Assembly: GCA_964511625.1 (NCBI GenBank)
Contig: CAZEJG010000016.1
Location: forward strand, 14,589-78,588
Source: Pseudohoeflea sp964511625
GTDB lineage: Bacteria; Pseudomonadota; Alphaproteobacteria; Rhizobiales; Rhizobiaceae
Direction of reading: 5' to 3'
DNA: 64,000 nucleotides
The notes under the pieces are model-generated. The model had not been told where the DNA came from. It saw nothing but the letters and a program-made list of their open reading frames with translations, and did no database searches. Below are positions 26,709 to 35,057 of the stretch, in pieces (positions within the stretch are counted from its first letter, which is position 1; the number at the start of each line of letters is the position of its first letter). Both the position numbers and the translations under genes were made by a program.

Positions 26709-29333
26709 ATGACCGAAACGACGTCCGGCGACGGCGCGACGACACCGCTGGTTGACCGCGGCGCCAGACCGCGATCGGTCATGCGCCTGATCCTGCTTGC
26801 CGCCATCATGATCGGTGCCTCCGCGTCCTTCATCCTGTTCCAGGAGCGGATCGACAACGAGTTGATGCTCGGCATCCTCGGCGGTCTCGCGATCATCGGC
26901 ATCTTCTTTCTCGTATCCCTCGTCATCGGTTTCATCGCGGTCGCCCCGAAGTCGCAGAGCGATCCGCTGGCGCGCGGTTTCGCCGACACCCATTTGGAAG
27001 GTATCCTGATCACGGATTCACGCGACCGGGTGATCTACGCCAACCGGGCCTATGGCACGATCACGGGGCAGTCGCCCGCGGGAGAGGTGCAGTCCATCGA
27101 AGGGCTGCTGTCGCGCTTCAAGGATTCATCGGAAGCCGTCTACCGGCTGGCAAACGCCATTCGCGCCGGTCGCGAGGGGCAGGAGGAATTCCGCATGGCC
27201 CAGCCGCTCGGCCGTACGGCTGGCGAGGGCGAGGACGGTCCGCGCTGGTACCGGCTGCAGGGACGGCCCATTCCCAACCCGGAGGGCAAGGCACCGCTTC
27301 TGGGATGGCAGATATCCGACATCACCGGTGAGCGCACAGAGCAGGAACTGGTCTTCAAGGAACTCCAGCACGCCATCGACTATCTCGATCACGCGCCGGT
27401 GGGTTTCTTCTCCGCCGATCGCGGTGGCGCCATCGCCTATATCAACGCAACGCTGGCCGACTGGCTGGGGCTCGATCTCACCGCCTTCAATCCGGGAACG
27501 CTTCTGCTGCGCGATCTCGTCGCCGGATCGGGCATGGCGCTGATTGAATCAGTGCAGGCCGAGCCGGGATTGAACCGGACGGCGCAGCTCGATCTCGATC
27601 TTCTGAAATCGAACGGGCAGAGCCTTCCGGTTCGCATCATCCACCGGGTTTCGGCGACGCGCGACGGCGCGCCCGGCGAAAGCCGCACCATCGTGATTTC
27701 GCGGGAGCAGGGCACCAGCGCGCTCGATGCCGCAAACGCCGAAATGCGCTTCACGCGATTCTTCAACAACACGCCGATGGCGATCGCCTCGGTCGACGGA
27801 AAGGGCCGGATTCTCAGGACCAACGGTCCTTTCCTGCAGATGTTCGCCGGCGTCGTCAGCCGCGACGAGATCGACCGTGGCGCGCTGTTCGAGAAGGTAT
27901 TGCGCGAAAGCGACCGCCAGACGTTCCGCAACGCCTTGTCGGAAGCTGCCGACAAGCAGGGCAAGATTGCGCCGATCGACGGCCGCGATCCGCAGTCCGA
28001 CGACCGCTACTTCCGTTATTACGTCAATGCGGTGATCGAGCACGCCGAGGATTCGCCGGAAGAGACCGCCATCATCTATGCGGTTGAAACCACCGAGCAA
28101 AAGGCGCTCGAGGCGCAGATGGCGCAGACCCAGAAGCTCAACGCTGTCGGCACGCTCGCCGGCGGTATCGCGCACGACTTCAACAACGTGCTCACCGCGA
28201 TCCTTCTGTCGTCGGACCATCTGCTGCTGTCGCTGCGGCCGTCGGATTCGAGCTTTGCCGATCTCATGGAGATCAAGCGCAACGCCAACCGCGCCGCGGT
28301 GCTGGTGCGCCAGTTGCTCGCCTTCTCGCGCAAGCAGACGATGCGCCCGACCGTGTTGTCTATGACCGACGTCATCGGCGATCTGAGGATGCTGGTCGAC
28401 CGGCTGACCGGCACCCATGTGAAGCTGGCCCTCGAATTCGGCCGCGACCTGTGGATGGTGAAGACCGACCTCGGCCAGTTCGAGCAGGTGCTGATCAATC
28501 TCGCCGTCAATGCCCGCGACGCCATGCCCGAGGGCGGCACGCTGACCATCCGTACCCGCAATGTCGGTGCCGACGAGGTGCGCGACCTCAACCACAAGGG
28601 CATGGAGCCGGCCGATTTCGTGCTGATCGAGGTCGAGGACCAGGGGACGGGGATTGCGCCCGAAATCCTCGAAAAGGTCTTCGAGCCGTTCTTCACCACC
28701 AAGGAAGTGGGCAAGGGGACCGGCCTCGGCCTCTCCATGGTCTACGGCATCGTCAAGCAGTCCGGCGGTTACATCTATCCGGATTCGGTCGTCGGCCAGG
28801 GGACCATCTTCCGGATTTATCTGCCGCGTCATATCGAGGAAGCCGTCCCCGCCGTCGATACGGCGCCGCCGACGCTCGTTACGGGTTCGTCTGACCAGCC
28901 GGCCTCTGCTCCGGCTTCGCCGAAGCCCGCCAAGGAAGCGCCGGAAGATCTGACCGGCGGCTCGGCCGTTGTCCTTCTCGTCGAGGACGAGGAGGCGGTG
29001 CGCCGCGGCGGCAAGCGGATGCTCGAAGCCAAGGGCTATGTCGTGCACGAGGCCGAGAACGGCATCGAGGCGCTCGAAGTCCTGCAGGAACTCGAAGGCC
29101 AGGTCGACATCATCGTCTCCGACGTGGTGATGCCGGAGATGGACGGGCCGACCCTGCTGAGGGAATTGCGCAAGGACTATCCCGACATGAAGTTCATCTT
29201 CGTGTCCGGCTATGCCGAGGATGCCTTTGCCAAGAACCTGCCCGAGGACGCCAAGTTCGGCTTCCTGCCGAAACCCTTCTCGCTCAAGCAACTGGCGATC
29301 GTCGTTCGCGAAATGCTCGATTCTGAGGATTGA
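26709..29333 (+). CDS. cckA: Cell-cycle hybrid histidine kinase CckA
   Basis: CckA feeds phosphate to ChpT and then to CtrA and CpdR in the alphaproteobacterial cell-cycle circuit. The 874-residue protein has two membrane helices (about 25-44 and 53-78), PAS domains (about 90-210, 220-330 and 345-460) and a HisKA domain with His489 in GGIAHDFNN. An ATPase domain follows (N box NLAVNARDAMP, G boxes DQGTGIA and GKGTGLGLSM). The C-terminal receiver has Asp805 as phosphate acceptor. ATG at 26709 is used; ATG at 26688 is an alternative. It is divergent from the fliO-like gene. Confidence 0.93.
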   Translation: MTETTSGDGATTPLVDRGARPRSVMRLILLAAIMIGASASFILFQERIDNELMLGILGGLAIIGIFFLVSLVIGFIAVAPKSQSDPLARGFADTHLEGILITDSRDRVIYANRAYGTITGQSPAGEVQSIEGLLSRFKDSSEAVYRLANAIRAGREGQEEFRMAQPLGRTAGEGEDGPRWYRLQGRPIPNPEGKAPLLGWQISDITGERTEQELVFKELQHAIDYLDHAPVGFFSADRGGAIAYINATLADWLGLDLTAFNPGTLLLRDLVAGSGMALIESVQAEPGLNRTAQLDLDLLKSNGQSLPVRIIHRVSATRDGAPGESRTIVISREQGTSALDAANAEMRFTRFFNNTPMAIASVDGKGRILRTNGPFLQMFAGVVSRDEIDRGALFEKVLRESDRQTFRNALSEAADKQGKIAPIDGRDPQSDDRYFRYYVNAVIEHAEDSPEETAIIYAVETTEQKALEAQMAQTQKLNAVGTLAGGIAHDFNNVLTAILLSSDHLLLSLRPSDSSFADLMEIKRNANRAAVLVRQLLAFSRKQTMRPTVLSMTDVIGDLRMLVDRLTGTHVKLALEFGRDLWMVKTDLGQFEQVLINLAVNARDAMPEGGTLTIRTRNVGADEVRDLNHKGMEPADFVLIEVEDQGTGIAPEILEKVFEPFFTTKEVGKGTGLGLSMVYGIVKQSGGYIYPDSVVGQGTIFRIYLPRHIEEAVPAVDTAPPTLVTGSSDQPASAPASPKPAKEAPEDLTGGSAVVLLVEDEEAVRRGGKRMLEAKGYVVHEAENGIEALEVLQELEGQVDIIVSDVVMPEMDGPTLLRELRKDYPDMKFIFVSGYAEDAFAKNLPEDAKFGFLPKPFSLKQLAIVVREMLDSED

Positions 29334-29342
29334 CCGGTGCCC

Positions 29343-29367
29343 GAGCCGGCATCCGGGATGCCGGCTC
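29343..29367. terminator. Strong hairpin between converging cckA and beta-propeller genes
   Basis: Ten-base arms GAGCCGGCAT and ATGCCGGCTC around CCGGG, 10 bases after the cckA stop and 13 bases before the stop of the converging gene. No T-tract follows on plus, so efficiency is uncertain. Confidence 0.5.
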
Positions 29368-29380
29368 AGGCGCCACCGCG

Positions 29381-30274
29381 TCACTCCATCAGCGGAACAA
29401 CGAGAACTGCGCCATCGACGGTCGCGGGAATCCAAATCTTCCCGCCATCCGCATCGACGGCGAAATCGGCGGGCCCGGTGATCGCCACCCCGGTATCGAT
29501 GGCGCGGATAAGGCTCCCATCACGGTCCAGAAGGCTGACCGAACCCGGCGTCGGCGGATCGATCGAGCGCCAGTCGGACGTCACCATCCATCCGTTGGGC
29601 AGAATCGCCAGGCCGTCGAGAATGCCGTGCGGTCCTTTCGGCAGCTTGCGCGACGCTTTGTCTTCGCGGATCTCGTAGAGATCGCCGCCCTCGAATTTCG
29701 CGCCGAGACCGACGACCAGCAGGCGGTGGTTGGCGGGGTCGTTGACGATGCCGTTGGCGCCGGGAATGCCGTCGGCGACCGGCTCGTAGCTGCCGTCCGC
29801 CACATCGAGCCTGTAGACCCGGCCGGCAAGCGTGTCGGTGACCACGAGCGCATCGTCCTGTACCGCGACGTCGTTCAGCAGGATGGGGTCGTCCGTTTTC
29901 ATGGGCGCGATGAAGACCTGCCGGCGGGATGACAGGTCGAAGCCGACGATCCGGTCGATGTCTGCCACGTACAGCCGGCCATCAAGCACGGCCATGCCCT
30001 TGGGCGCGTCGAGTGTGTTCGCCTCGCCCGGAAAGGCGTTCAGCGCGACGATGGCGCCGTTCCTGTCGAGTTCGCTGATGAAACCGTCGCCGTCATGGCC
30101 GAGCGGATCGAGCGCCTTGCCGATATTGGACACGAAGCGGCGGTCGCCGTCCAGCAGCACGCTTTCAGGATTGCTGAAGCCGGGGATGACGGTGGCGTGC
30201 GTTTCGGCATGGACCGGGGTGGCGGCGATTCCCGCTGCTAGAGCGAGAAGCAGGAGTGTCGATCTGTAAGTCAT
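29381..30274 (-). CDS. Exported SMP-30/NHL-type beta-propeller protein
   Basis: A 297-residue protein with signal peptide (MTYRSTLLLLALAAGIAATPVHA) and repeated blade-like segments such as ESVLLDGDRRFVSNIG, APKGMAVLDGRLYVADI and DGLAILPNGWMVTSDW. This pattern is that of six-bladed propellers of the gluconolactonase/SMP-30 and NHL groups. Metal-ligand residues were not assigned with confidence, so enzyme activity is uncertain; a periplasmic binding role is equally possible. The start at 30274 gives the signal peptide directly. The AraC regulator starts 129 bases upstream in the opposite direction. Confidence 0.75.
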   Translation of the reverse strand: MTYRSTLLLLALAAGIAATPVHAETHATVIPGFSNPESVLLDGDRRFVSNIGKALDPLGHDGDGFISELDRNGAIVALNAFPGEANTLDAPKGMAVLDGRLYVADIDRIVGFDLSSRRQVFIAPMKTDDPILLNDVAVQDDALVVTDTLAGRVYRLDVADGSYEPVADGIPGANGIVNDPANHRLLVVGLGAKFEGGDLYEIREDKASRKLPKGPHGILDGLAILPNGWMVTSDWRSIDPPTPGSVSLLDRDGSLIRAIDTGVAITGPADFAVDADGGKIWIPATVDGAVLVVPLME

Positions 30275-30402
30275 GAAGTCTCTCCGATTGCGATTGCATC
30301 GAAGCACTAGCTCGCTTGCCTTCCGCGCCCGCGCCGCGATCCGTCAGAGTTGAACCCGATCCGGTCAAAGCCCGCTTGGCGAACGAGACGAGAGGACGTA
30401 GC

Positions 30403-31281
30403 GTGCCGTTCATGAACCACATGCGCCACCCGATCCGCCGTACCGAAGACACGCCAAGCCTTGCGGGCGAACTGCTCGACGGGCTTTCGGGCTTCCGGCA
30501 GACGGGGTTCGCGGGGACAGCGCCCCACGGTCCGGGCCTCTTCTCCTACTGCGCCTTGTCGAAAGAGCGATTGCTCGCGGTCCGGCTGGAGCGCCCGGTT
30601 CTCGGCATGGTCTTGTCTGGTGCCAAGGAGGTCTGGTTCGGCGAGAGTTTCGAGCGCGTGACGCCCGGGATGGCCTTTGTGCTGCCTGCGCAGACCGATC
30701 TCGATATTGTCAACGAAGTGGATGAGGTGAGGGGGTTCTACCAGTCGCTGATCCTGGAGATAGCGCCGGAGGATGTCCCCGATATCGCGCCGCTTCCCGC
30801 GAACGCCGCGGGAGGAGGCGGCTATTCGGTGCCGTTATCGGCGGAACTGGTCGAGACGTTGCTGCATGCCGCCCGTGCCATCGCGGCCGGTCCGCCGAGC
30901 AACACGATCCGCCGGGCGCGCATCGCCGAGCTTCTCGCCATCCTGTATTCCGTTCCTTCCGCGGCACCGCTCTTCCGCTTGTCCGTATCCGAACGGGTGG
31001 CACGGATCCTGCGCGGTGAGCTCGATTCAGCCTGGACCGCAGCGAGGATGGCTCGAAAGCTCTCGATGTCCGAATCGACGCTGCGGCGGCGTCTGGCTGC
31101 GGAAGAGACCTCGTTCTCCGCCGTTCTGAGGCGGGAGCGAATGCTTGCAGCTCGCAAGCTGATCGAAGCCGGCGCCGGCAGCGGCGAGGCCGCCCTTGCG
31201 GTCGGATATGTCTCGCGCGCCCATTTTGCCCGTGCTTTCCGCGCCATGTTCGGCGGCAATCCGCTCGATTGCCGCGCGTGA
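30403..31281 (+). CDS. AraC-family transcriptional regulator
   Basis: The C-terminal 100 residues form two helix-turn-helix units: ARMARKLSMSESTLRRRL and AALAVGYVSRAHFARAF, followed by the FGGNPLD end typical of AraC/XylS proteins. The N-terminal 180 residues resemble an AraC ligand-binding cupin with LERPVLGMVLSGAKEVWFGE and TPGMAFVLPAQTDLDI. The GTG at 30403 has AGAGGA six bases upstream; ATG at 30412 is also possible. Its target is unknown; the divergent beta-propeller gene is a natural candidate. Confidence 0.85.
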   Translation: MPFMNHMRHPIRRTEDTPSLAGELLDGLSGFRQTGFAGTAPHGPGLFSYCALSKERLLAVRLERPVLGMVLSGAKEVWFGESFERVTPGMAFVLPAQTDLDIVNEVDEVRGFYQSLILEIAPEDVPDIAPLPANAAGGGGYSVPLSAELVETLLHAARAIAAGPPSNTIRRARIAELLAILYSVPSAAPLFRLSVSERVARILRGELDSAWTAARMARKLSMSESTLRRRLAAEETSFSAVLRRERMLAARKLIEAGAGSGEAALAVGYVSRAHFARAFRAMFGGNPLDCRA

Positions 31282-31387
31282 GGCGCGGGTTATCGCCCCC
31301 AACTTGTTGGCAAGCTCGGATGTTTCCCAATCCTGCCTCAATTGGCTATATAGTCGCCACGACTTATTGATTGAGGGGACTTTCGAC

Positions 31388-32038
31388 ATGAAGACCAAAC
31401 TGGTGCTGGCTGTGACCGCCGCCGCATTCCTTTCCGCCTGCACGACCGACCCTTATACGGGTCAGCAGAAGATTTCGAACACGGCCGGCGGTGCCGCTCT
31501 CGGCGCGCTCGGCGGCGCGGCGCTCGGCACCCTGGCCGGTGGCGACGACCGCCGCAACGCGCTGATCGGCGCGGGCATCGGCGCGCTCGCCGGTGGTTCC
31601 ATCGGCGTCTACATGGACCGCCAGGAAGCCGAACTTCGCGCCCAGCTGCAGGGCTCGGGCGTTTCGGTGACGCGCGTGGGCAACGACATCGTTCTCAACA
31701 TGCCGTCCAACATCACTTTCGACACCGATCGCGCCGAACTCAAGCCGCAGTTCTACGACACGCTGAACTCGGTGGCGCTGGTGCTCAAGAAGTTCAACCA
31801 GTCGCTGGTCGACGTGACCGGTCATACCGATTCCACCGGTTCGGACAGCTACAACATGGAACTGTCGCAGCGCCGCGCCCAGTCGGTCTACAGCTACCTC
31901 GTCAGCCAGGGCAACGATCCGCGCCGCTTCTATGTCCGCGGCATGGGCGAGACCCAGCCGGTCGCCGACAACTCGACGGAATACGGCCGCGCCGCCAACC
32001 GCCGGGTGGAAATCAAGATCGTTCCGCTCAGCCAGTAA
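31388..32038 (+). CDS. OmpA-family outer membrane lipoprotein with glycine zipper
   Basis: A 216-residue lipoprotein: the lipobox LSAC ends at Cys18. A glycine-zipper region (residues about 35-75, repeated GAALG/GIGALAGG) could span or insert in the membrane. The C-terminal half is an OmpA peptidoglycan-binding domain with NITFDTDRAELKP and GHTDSTGSDSYNMELSQRRA. It resembles YiaD and tethers the outer membrane to the wall. Start ATG has a GAGGGGA ribosome site nine bases upstream, and a TATATA box at 31347-31352 may be its -10 element. Confidence 0.92.
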   Translation: MKTKLVLAVTAAAFLSACTTDPYTGQQKISNTAGGAALGALGGAALGTLAGGDDRRNALIGAGIGALAGGSIGVYMDRQEAELRAQLQGSGVSVTRVGNDIVLNMPSNITFDTDRAELKPQFYDTLNSVALVLKKFNQSLVDVTGHTDSTGSDSYNMELSQRRAQSVYSYLVSQGNDPRRFYVRGMGETQPVADNSTEYGRAANRRVEIKIVPLSQ

Positions 32039-32061
32039 GGTCAGCGGTCAGAACGAAAAAG

Positions 32062-32093
32062 AAGCCCGGAAGGCGAGCGCCTTCCGGGCTTTT
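32062..32093. terminator. Bidirectional terminator between OmpA lipoprotein and psuG
   Basis: Fourteen-base perfect arms (AAGCCCGGAAGGCG at 32062-32075 and its complement at 32078-32091) followed by TTTT on plus and by TTTTT on minus. Confidence 0.88.
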
Positions 32094-32115
32094 CTCATGG
32101 TCGAAGGGATATGGG

Positions 32116-33042
32116 TCAGACGCGTGAGGCCTGGGCCAGTTCGACCGCGATCTGCGCCGCCAGGCGCGCATTGTTGAGCACCAGCGCGATGTTGGTCTCC
32201 AGGCTCACGCCCTCGGTGATCTGGAAGATCTTGTCGAGAAGATAGGGTGTGACGTCCTTGCCGGTGATATTGTCGCGTTCGGCCGCCATCAGCGCCTCGG
32301 TGATGTGCTCTTCCATCCGCGCGCGCGGGATCTCGTTCTCGCGCGGCACCGGATTGGCGACCAGCATGCCGCCATGGCCGCCCATCAGACGGCGGGTCAG
32401 CTCGAACCGGGCTATGTCGCGGGCGGTGTCGAGCCGCAGCGGCGCTTTCAGTGCGGACTCCCGCGACCAGAAGGCGGGGACATGGTCCTGTCCATAGGCG
32501 ACGACGGGAACGCCTTTTGTTTCAAGGACTTCCATCGTCTTCTCAATGTCCAGAATCGCCTTTGCGCCGGCGCAGACGACGATGACCGGCGTGCGGCCCA
32601 GTTCGTCCAGATCGGCGGAAATGTCGAAGCTTTCTTCGGCGCCGCGATGGACGCCGCCGATGCCACCGGTCGCAAAGACCGAAATGCCTGCCATCTTCGC
32701 CGCCATCATGGTGGCGGCGACCGTGGTGGCGCCGGTGCGGCCTTGTGCGATGGCGAAGGCCAGATCGGCGCGCGACACCTTCATCGCGTCCTTCGTCTGC
32801 GCCAGTTCGGTGACTTCGGCTTCGCTGAGGCCGATGCGTAGCGAGCCGTTGAGCACCGCGATGGTGGCCGGAACGGCGCCGCCCTCGCGGATCATCGCTT
32901 CCACCTTCAGCGCCATGTCGCGGTTGCCCGGCCAGGGCATGCCATGGGTGATGATGGTGGATTCGAGCGCCACAACCGGCTTGCCGTTCTCGAGGGCTTC
33001 GGCGACTTCGGGCGTGTGGACGGCGAGCGGGGAGCGGGGCAT
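32116..33042 (-). CDS. psuG: Pseudouridine-5'-phosphate glycosidase
   Basis: PsuG splits the C-C bond of pseudouridine 5'-phosphate to ribose 5-phosphate and uracil. The 308-residue protein has the conserved ALESTIITHGMPWPGN segment (Glu27), TKDAMKVS (Lys88) and CAGAKAILDI (Lys161). These have the same spacing as the catalytic Glu31, Lys93 and Lys166 of the E. coli enzyme as I recall it. The gene is the last of a leftward three-gene set: PfkB kinase, DUF1868 protein, PsuG. Confidence 0.95.
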   Translation of the reverse strand: MPRSPLAVHTPEVAEALENGKPVVALESTIITHGMPWPGNRDMALKVEAMIREGGAVPATIAVLNGSLRIGLSEAEVTELAQTKDAMKVSRADLAFAIAQGRTGATTVAATMMAAKMAGISVFATGGIGGVHRGAEESFDISADLDELGRTPVIVVCAGAKAILDIEKTMEVLETKGVPVVAYGQDHVPAFWSRESALKAPLRLDTARDIARFELTRRLMGGHGGMLVANPVPRENEIPRARMEEHITEALMAAERDNITGKDVTPYLLDKIFQITEGVSLETNIALVLNNARLAAQIAVELAQASRV

Positions 33043-33129
33043 GGCAGGGTCCGGTCAGCGAGGAGAAGGATTTTCCATCGCGCTTTGCCATGGCGGGTGA
33101 GCGCGCGCAAGCCGCTCCGCCAGCTATCG

Positions 33130-33831
33130 TCAAAGTCGCTTAATCTCTTCGAAACGTCGCATGTCTTCGAAGGTGCAGAAAGCGGGCGGCGCCAGTTCGA
33201 TGACCGGCGCCTCGGTCCTGAGCGCGCACAGAGCCTCGGACAGGCCCGTTCGCCAGGCATCGGCCATCGAATCCTCCAGCCAGTCGGTCAGGTAGGCGAA
33301 GGTGACATGAAACCTGTAATCCTGGTGATCGGGATGCCGGTAACCGAAGCAGACGGAGAGCCTGTCGCGCCATTCGGCGAGGGCGCGGCGGTCCCGTTCA
33401 TCGACGCCGTCGAGCGTCAGCCCGATCGGCTTCAGCTCCGTCGCCTTCATCCGGAACGCGGGACCGGGCGAGAAACTGTCGAGCCGGGCGCGATACAGCT
33501 CCGTCACCTCGTCGATTGGGGCATTCAGAGCCACGTCGTCGGGCCAGTAGGGCAAGCGGCGGCGATACTCGATCACACCCTGGAACAGCGTCATGTGCAG
33601 GCTGTCCGCCGGTGTGAAGGCAAGGCGGTCGGCACCCGGCAAGGCCATCATCCTCTCCCGCGCCCTCAGGACGGCCTGTTGCGACGCCGAGCCGGGGACG
33701 AGGTGGCAGACAACCGTATTCCCCGGTTCGGGCAGAAAGCGGCCGGACGCATCGTAGCGCGTGCCGAGATGGCGCGGCGGGTAGCGATTGTGGCTGCGGG
33801 TGAAGGTCTCGATGGCGTGTGGGCTGGTCAT
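33130..33831 (-). CDS. DUF1868 protein, predicted 2H phosphoesterase
   Basis: A 233-residue protein with two H-x-T motifs, His79-Met-Thr81 and His175-Val-Thr177. Such a pair defines the 2H phosphoesterase superfamily (2'-5' RNA ligase, cyclic phosphodiesterases). DUF1868 members have no settled function. ATG at 33831 is used; an upstream ATG at 33879 is less likely because it approaches the stop of the preceding gene. Position between psuG and a pseudouridine-kinase-like gene (gaps of 87 and 62 bases) suggests a role in releasing or recycling modified nucleotides, which is inference. Confidence 0.75.
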   Translation of the reverse strand: MTSPHAIETFTRSHNRYPPRHLGTRYDASGRFLPEPGNTVVCHLVPGSASQQAVLRARERMMALPGADRLAFTPADSLHMTLFQGVIEYRRRLPYWPDDVALNAPIDEVTELYRARLDSFSPGPAFRMKATELKPIGLTLDGVDERDRRALAEWRDRLSVCFGYRHPDHQDYRFHVTFAYLTDWLEDSMADAWRTGLSEALCALRTEAPVIELAPPAFCTFEDMRRFEEIKRL

Positions 33832-33893
33832 GTCTGTCGAATCCGTTATCCGACCAGAGGTAGGATGACCGCGTGACACCGGGATGACGGATT

Positions 33894-34811
33894 TCAGCCC
33901 CGGCTGTCGCCCATCGCCTCGGCGAGCAGCCCCGGTGTGAGGTCGTCGCGAACGGGACCCTTCACGTCCAGCGTCAACCGGGCGAGAGCGCCGCCCGTCG
34001 CCAGACAGGTCGCGATATCCCGGCCCGCGATCCGCGCGTGGAGAAAGCCGGAGGCAAACGCATCGCCGGCGCCGGTGACATCCGCGAAGTCGGGGAGGGG
34101 CGGGGGCAGGTGCCGAGCGTTCTCGGATCCGAGAAAGGCTTCTGTCGGATCGGGCCCGGCCGTCACGATGCCGCCGCCGAGACCTGTGTCGCGCAGGCGG
34201 TCGATCATGGCCCCCTCGTGATCACCGGTCAGGGCGCGCGCCTCGGCCCGGTTCATGAAAAGCGCGGATATATCACCCAGCATGCCGGTGTAGCGGATGA
34301 CCTTTGCCGGCGAGATGGCGATCGCCGCAAGTGGCTTGCCGGTCCGCCGCGCAATCAGCCCGAGGGTTTCCAGCGTGGGGGCGGGGAAGTTCGCGTCGCA
34401 GAAGAGGAGGTCCGCATCGCGCACGAGGGAGCGGAAACGCGCGGTGAGCAGCCGTCGCGGCGGGATCCGGTCGTAGACCGCCATGTCGGCGACGGCGGTG
34501 ACGAGATTTCCGTCCGGCTCGAGGATTGCCGTGTAGGAAGCGGTCGCGTGGTCGAGAAAAACCATCGAACGGTCGTCGATGCCGGCTTCCTCGGCGCTGG
34601 CTGCCACCTCTTCGCCGACAGAATCGCCACCGCGCGCGGAGACCAGGGTGACCTCGTGACCGAGACGGGCGAGGTTGCGTGCCGCATTGAAGATTCCGCC
34701 GCCGATGCGGCTTTCCCAGTGTCCGGGATTGCTCGCGCCCTCCTTGTGCGGGCCGGCGAGGCGGCCTGTCCGGTCGAGGTGGGCGCCGCCAATGGCCAGG
34801 ACCCGCGCCAT
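33894..34811 (-). CDS. psuK: PfkB-family sugar kinase, probable pseudouridine kinase
   Basis: This 305-residue kinase has the N-terminal PfkB pattern GGIFNAARNLARLG and the C-terminal anion-hole motif DVTGAGDAFASGFLH, with the aspartate of GAGD as catalytic base. PfkB kinases phosphorylate ribose, fructose or nucleosides. The psuG gene two positions downstream makes pseudouridine the most likely substrate: kinase and glycosidase together convert pseudouridine to uracil and ribose 5-phosphate. The symbol rests on this context rather than on sequence alone. Confidence 0.82.
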   Translation of the reverse strand: MARVLAIGGAHLDRTGRLAGPHKEGASNPGHWESRIGGGIFNAARNLARLGHEVTLVSARGGDSVGEEVAASAEEAGIDDRSMVFLDHATASYTAILEPDGNLVTAVADMAVYDRIPPRRLLTARFRSLVRDADLLFCDANFPAPTLETLGLIARRTGKPLAAIAISPAKVIRYTGMLGDISALFMNRAEARALTGDHEGAMIDRLRDTGLGGGIVTAGPDPTEAFLGSENARHLPPPLPDFADVTGAGDAFASGFLHARIAGRDIATCLATGGALARLTLDVKGPVRDDLTPGLLAEAMGDSRG

Positions 34812-34972
34812 CAGTCGGGCACTCCGTCTCGGTCGGGTCGGGCCGAATCGGAGATGGGAGCAACCGTGGCGGTTCTATAGAACGACCAGCATGCGAACGT
34901 CGGGCTGCCCCAGTGCAACAAAAAAAGAACAGAATGAAAATTATCTATTGATTTCAGTAACATGAACCCTGC

Positions 34973-35001
34973 TTGCGAAAGCGGAACAAATAGTGTACAA
35001 A
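34973..35001 (+). promoter_or_regulatory. recA promoter with SOS (LexA) box
   Basis: TTGCGA (34973-34978) and TACAAA (34996-35001) are 17 bases apart. GAAC-N7-GTAC at 34984-34998 lies between them, overlapping the -10 element. Alphaproteobacterial LexA boxes are direct repeats of the type GAAC-N7-GAAC or GTTC-N7-GTTC, so this is one mismatch away. It sits 60 bases before the recA start. Confidence 0.7.
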
Positions 35002-35057
35002 ATCAGCAGGCGAGCGCGGATTGTCTGCGGAAGCACGATAACCTAAAGGTGGACGGA

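Noticed and set aside
27549..29435. 628-codon minus frame over cckA
   Set aside because: Antisense shadow; cckA carries all expected kinase motifs in the other direction.
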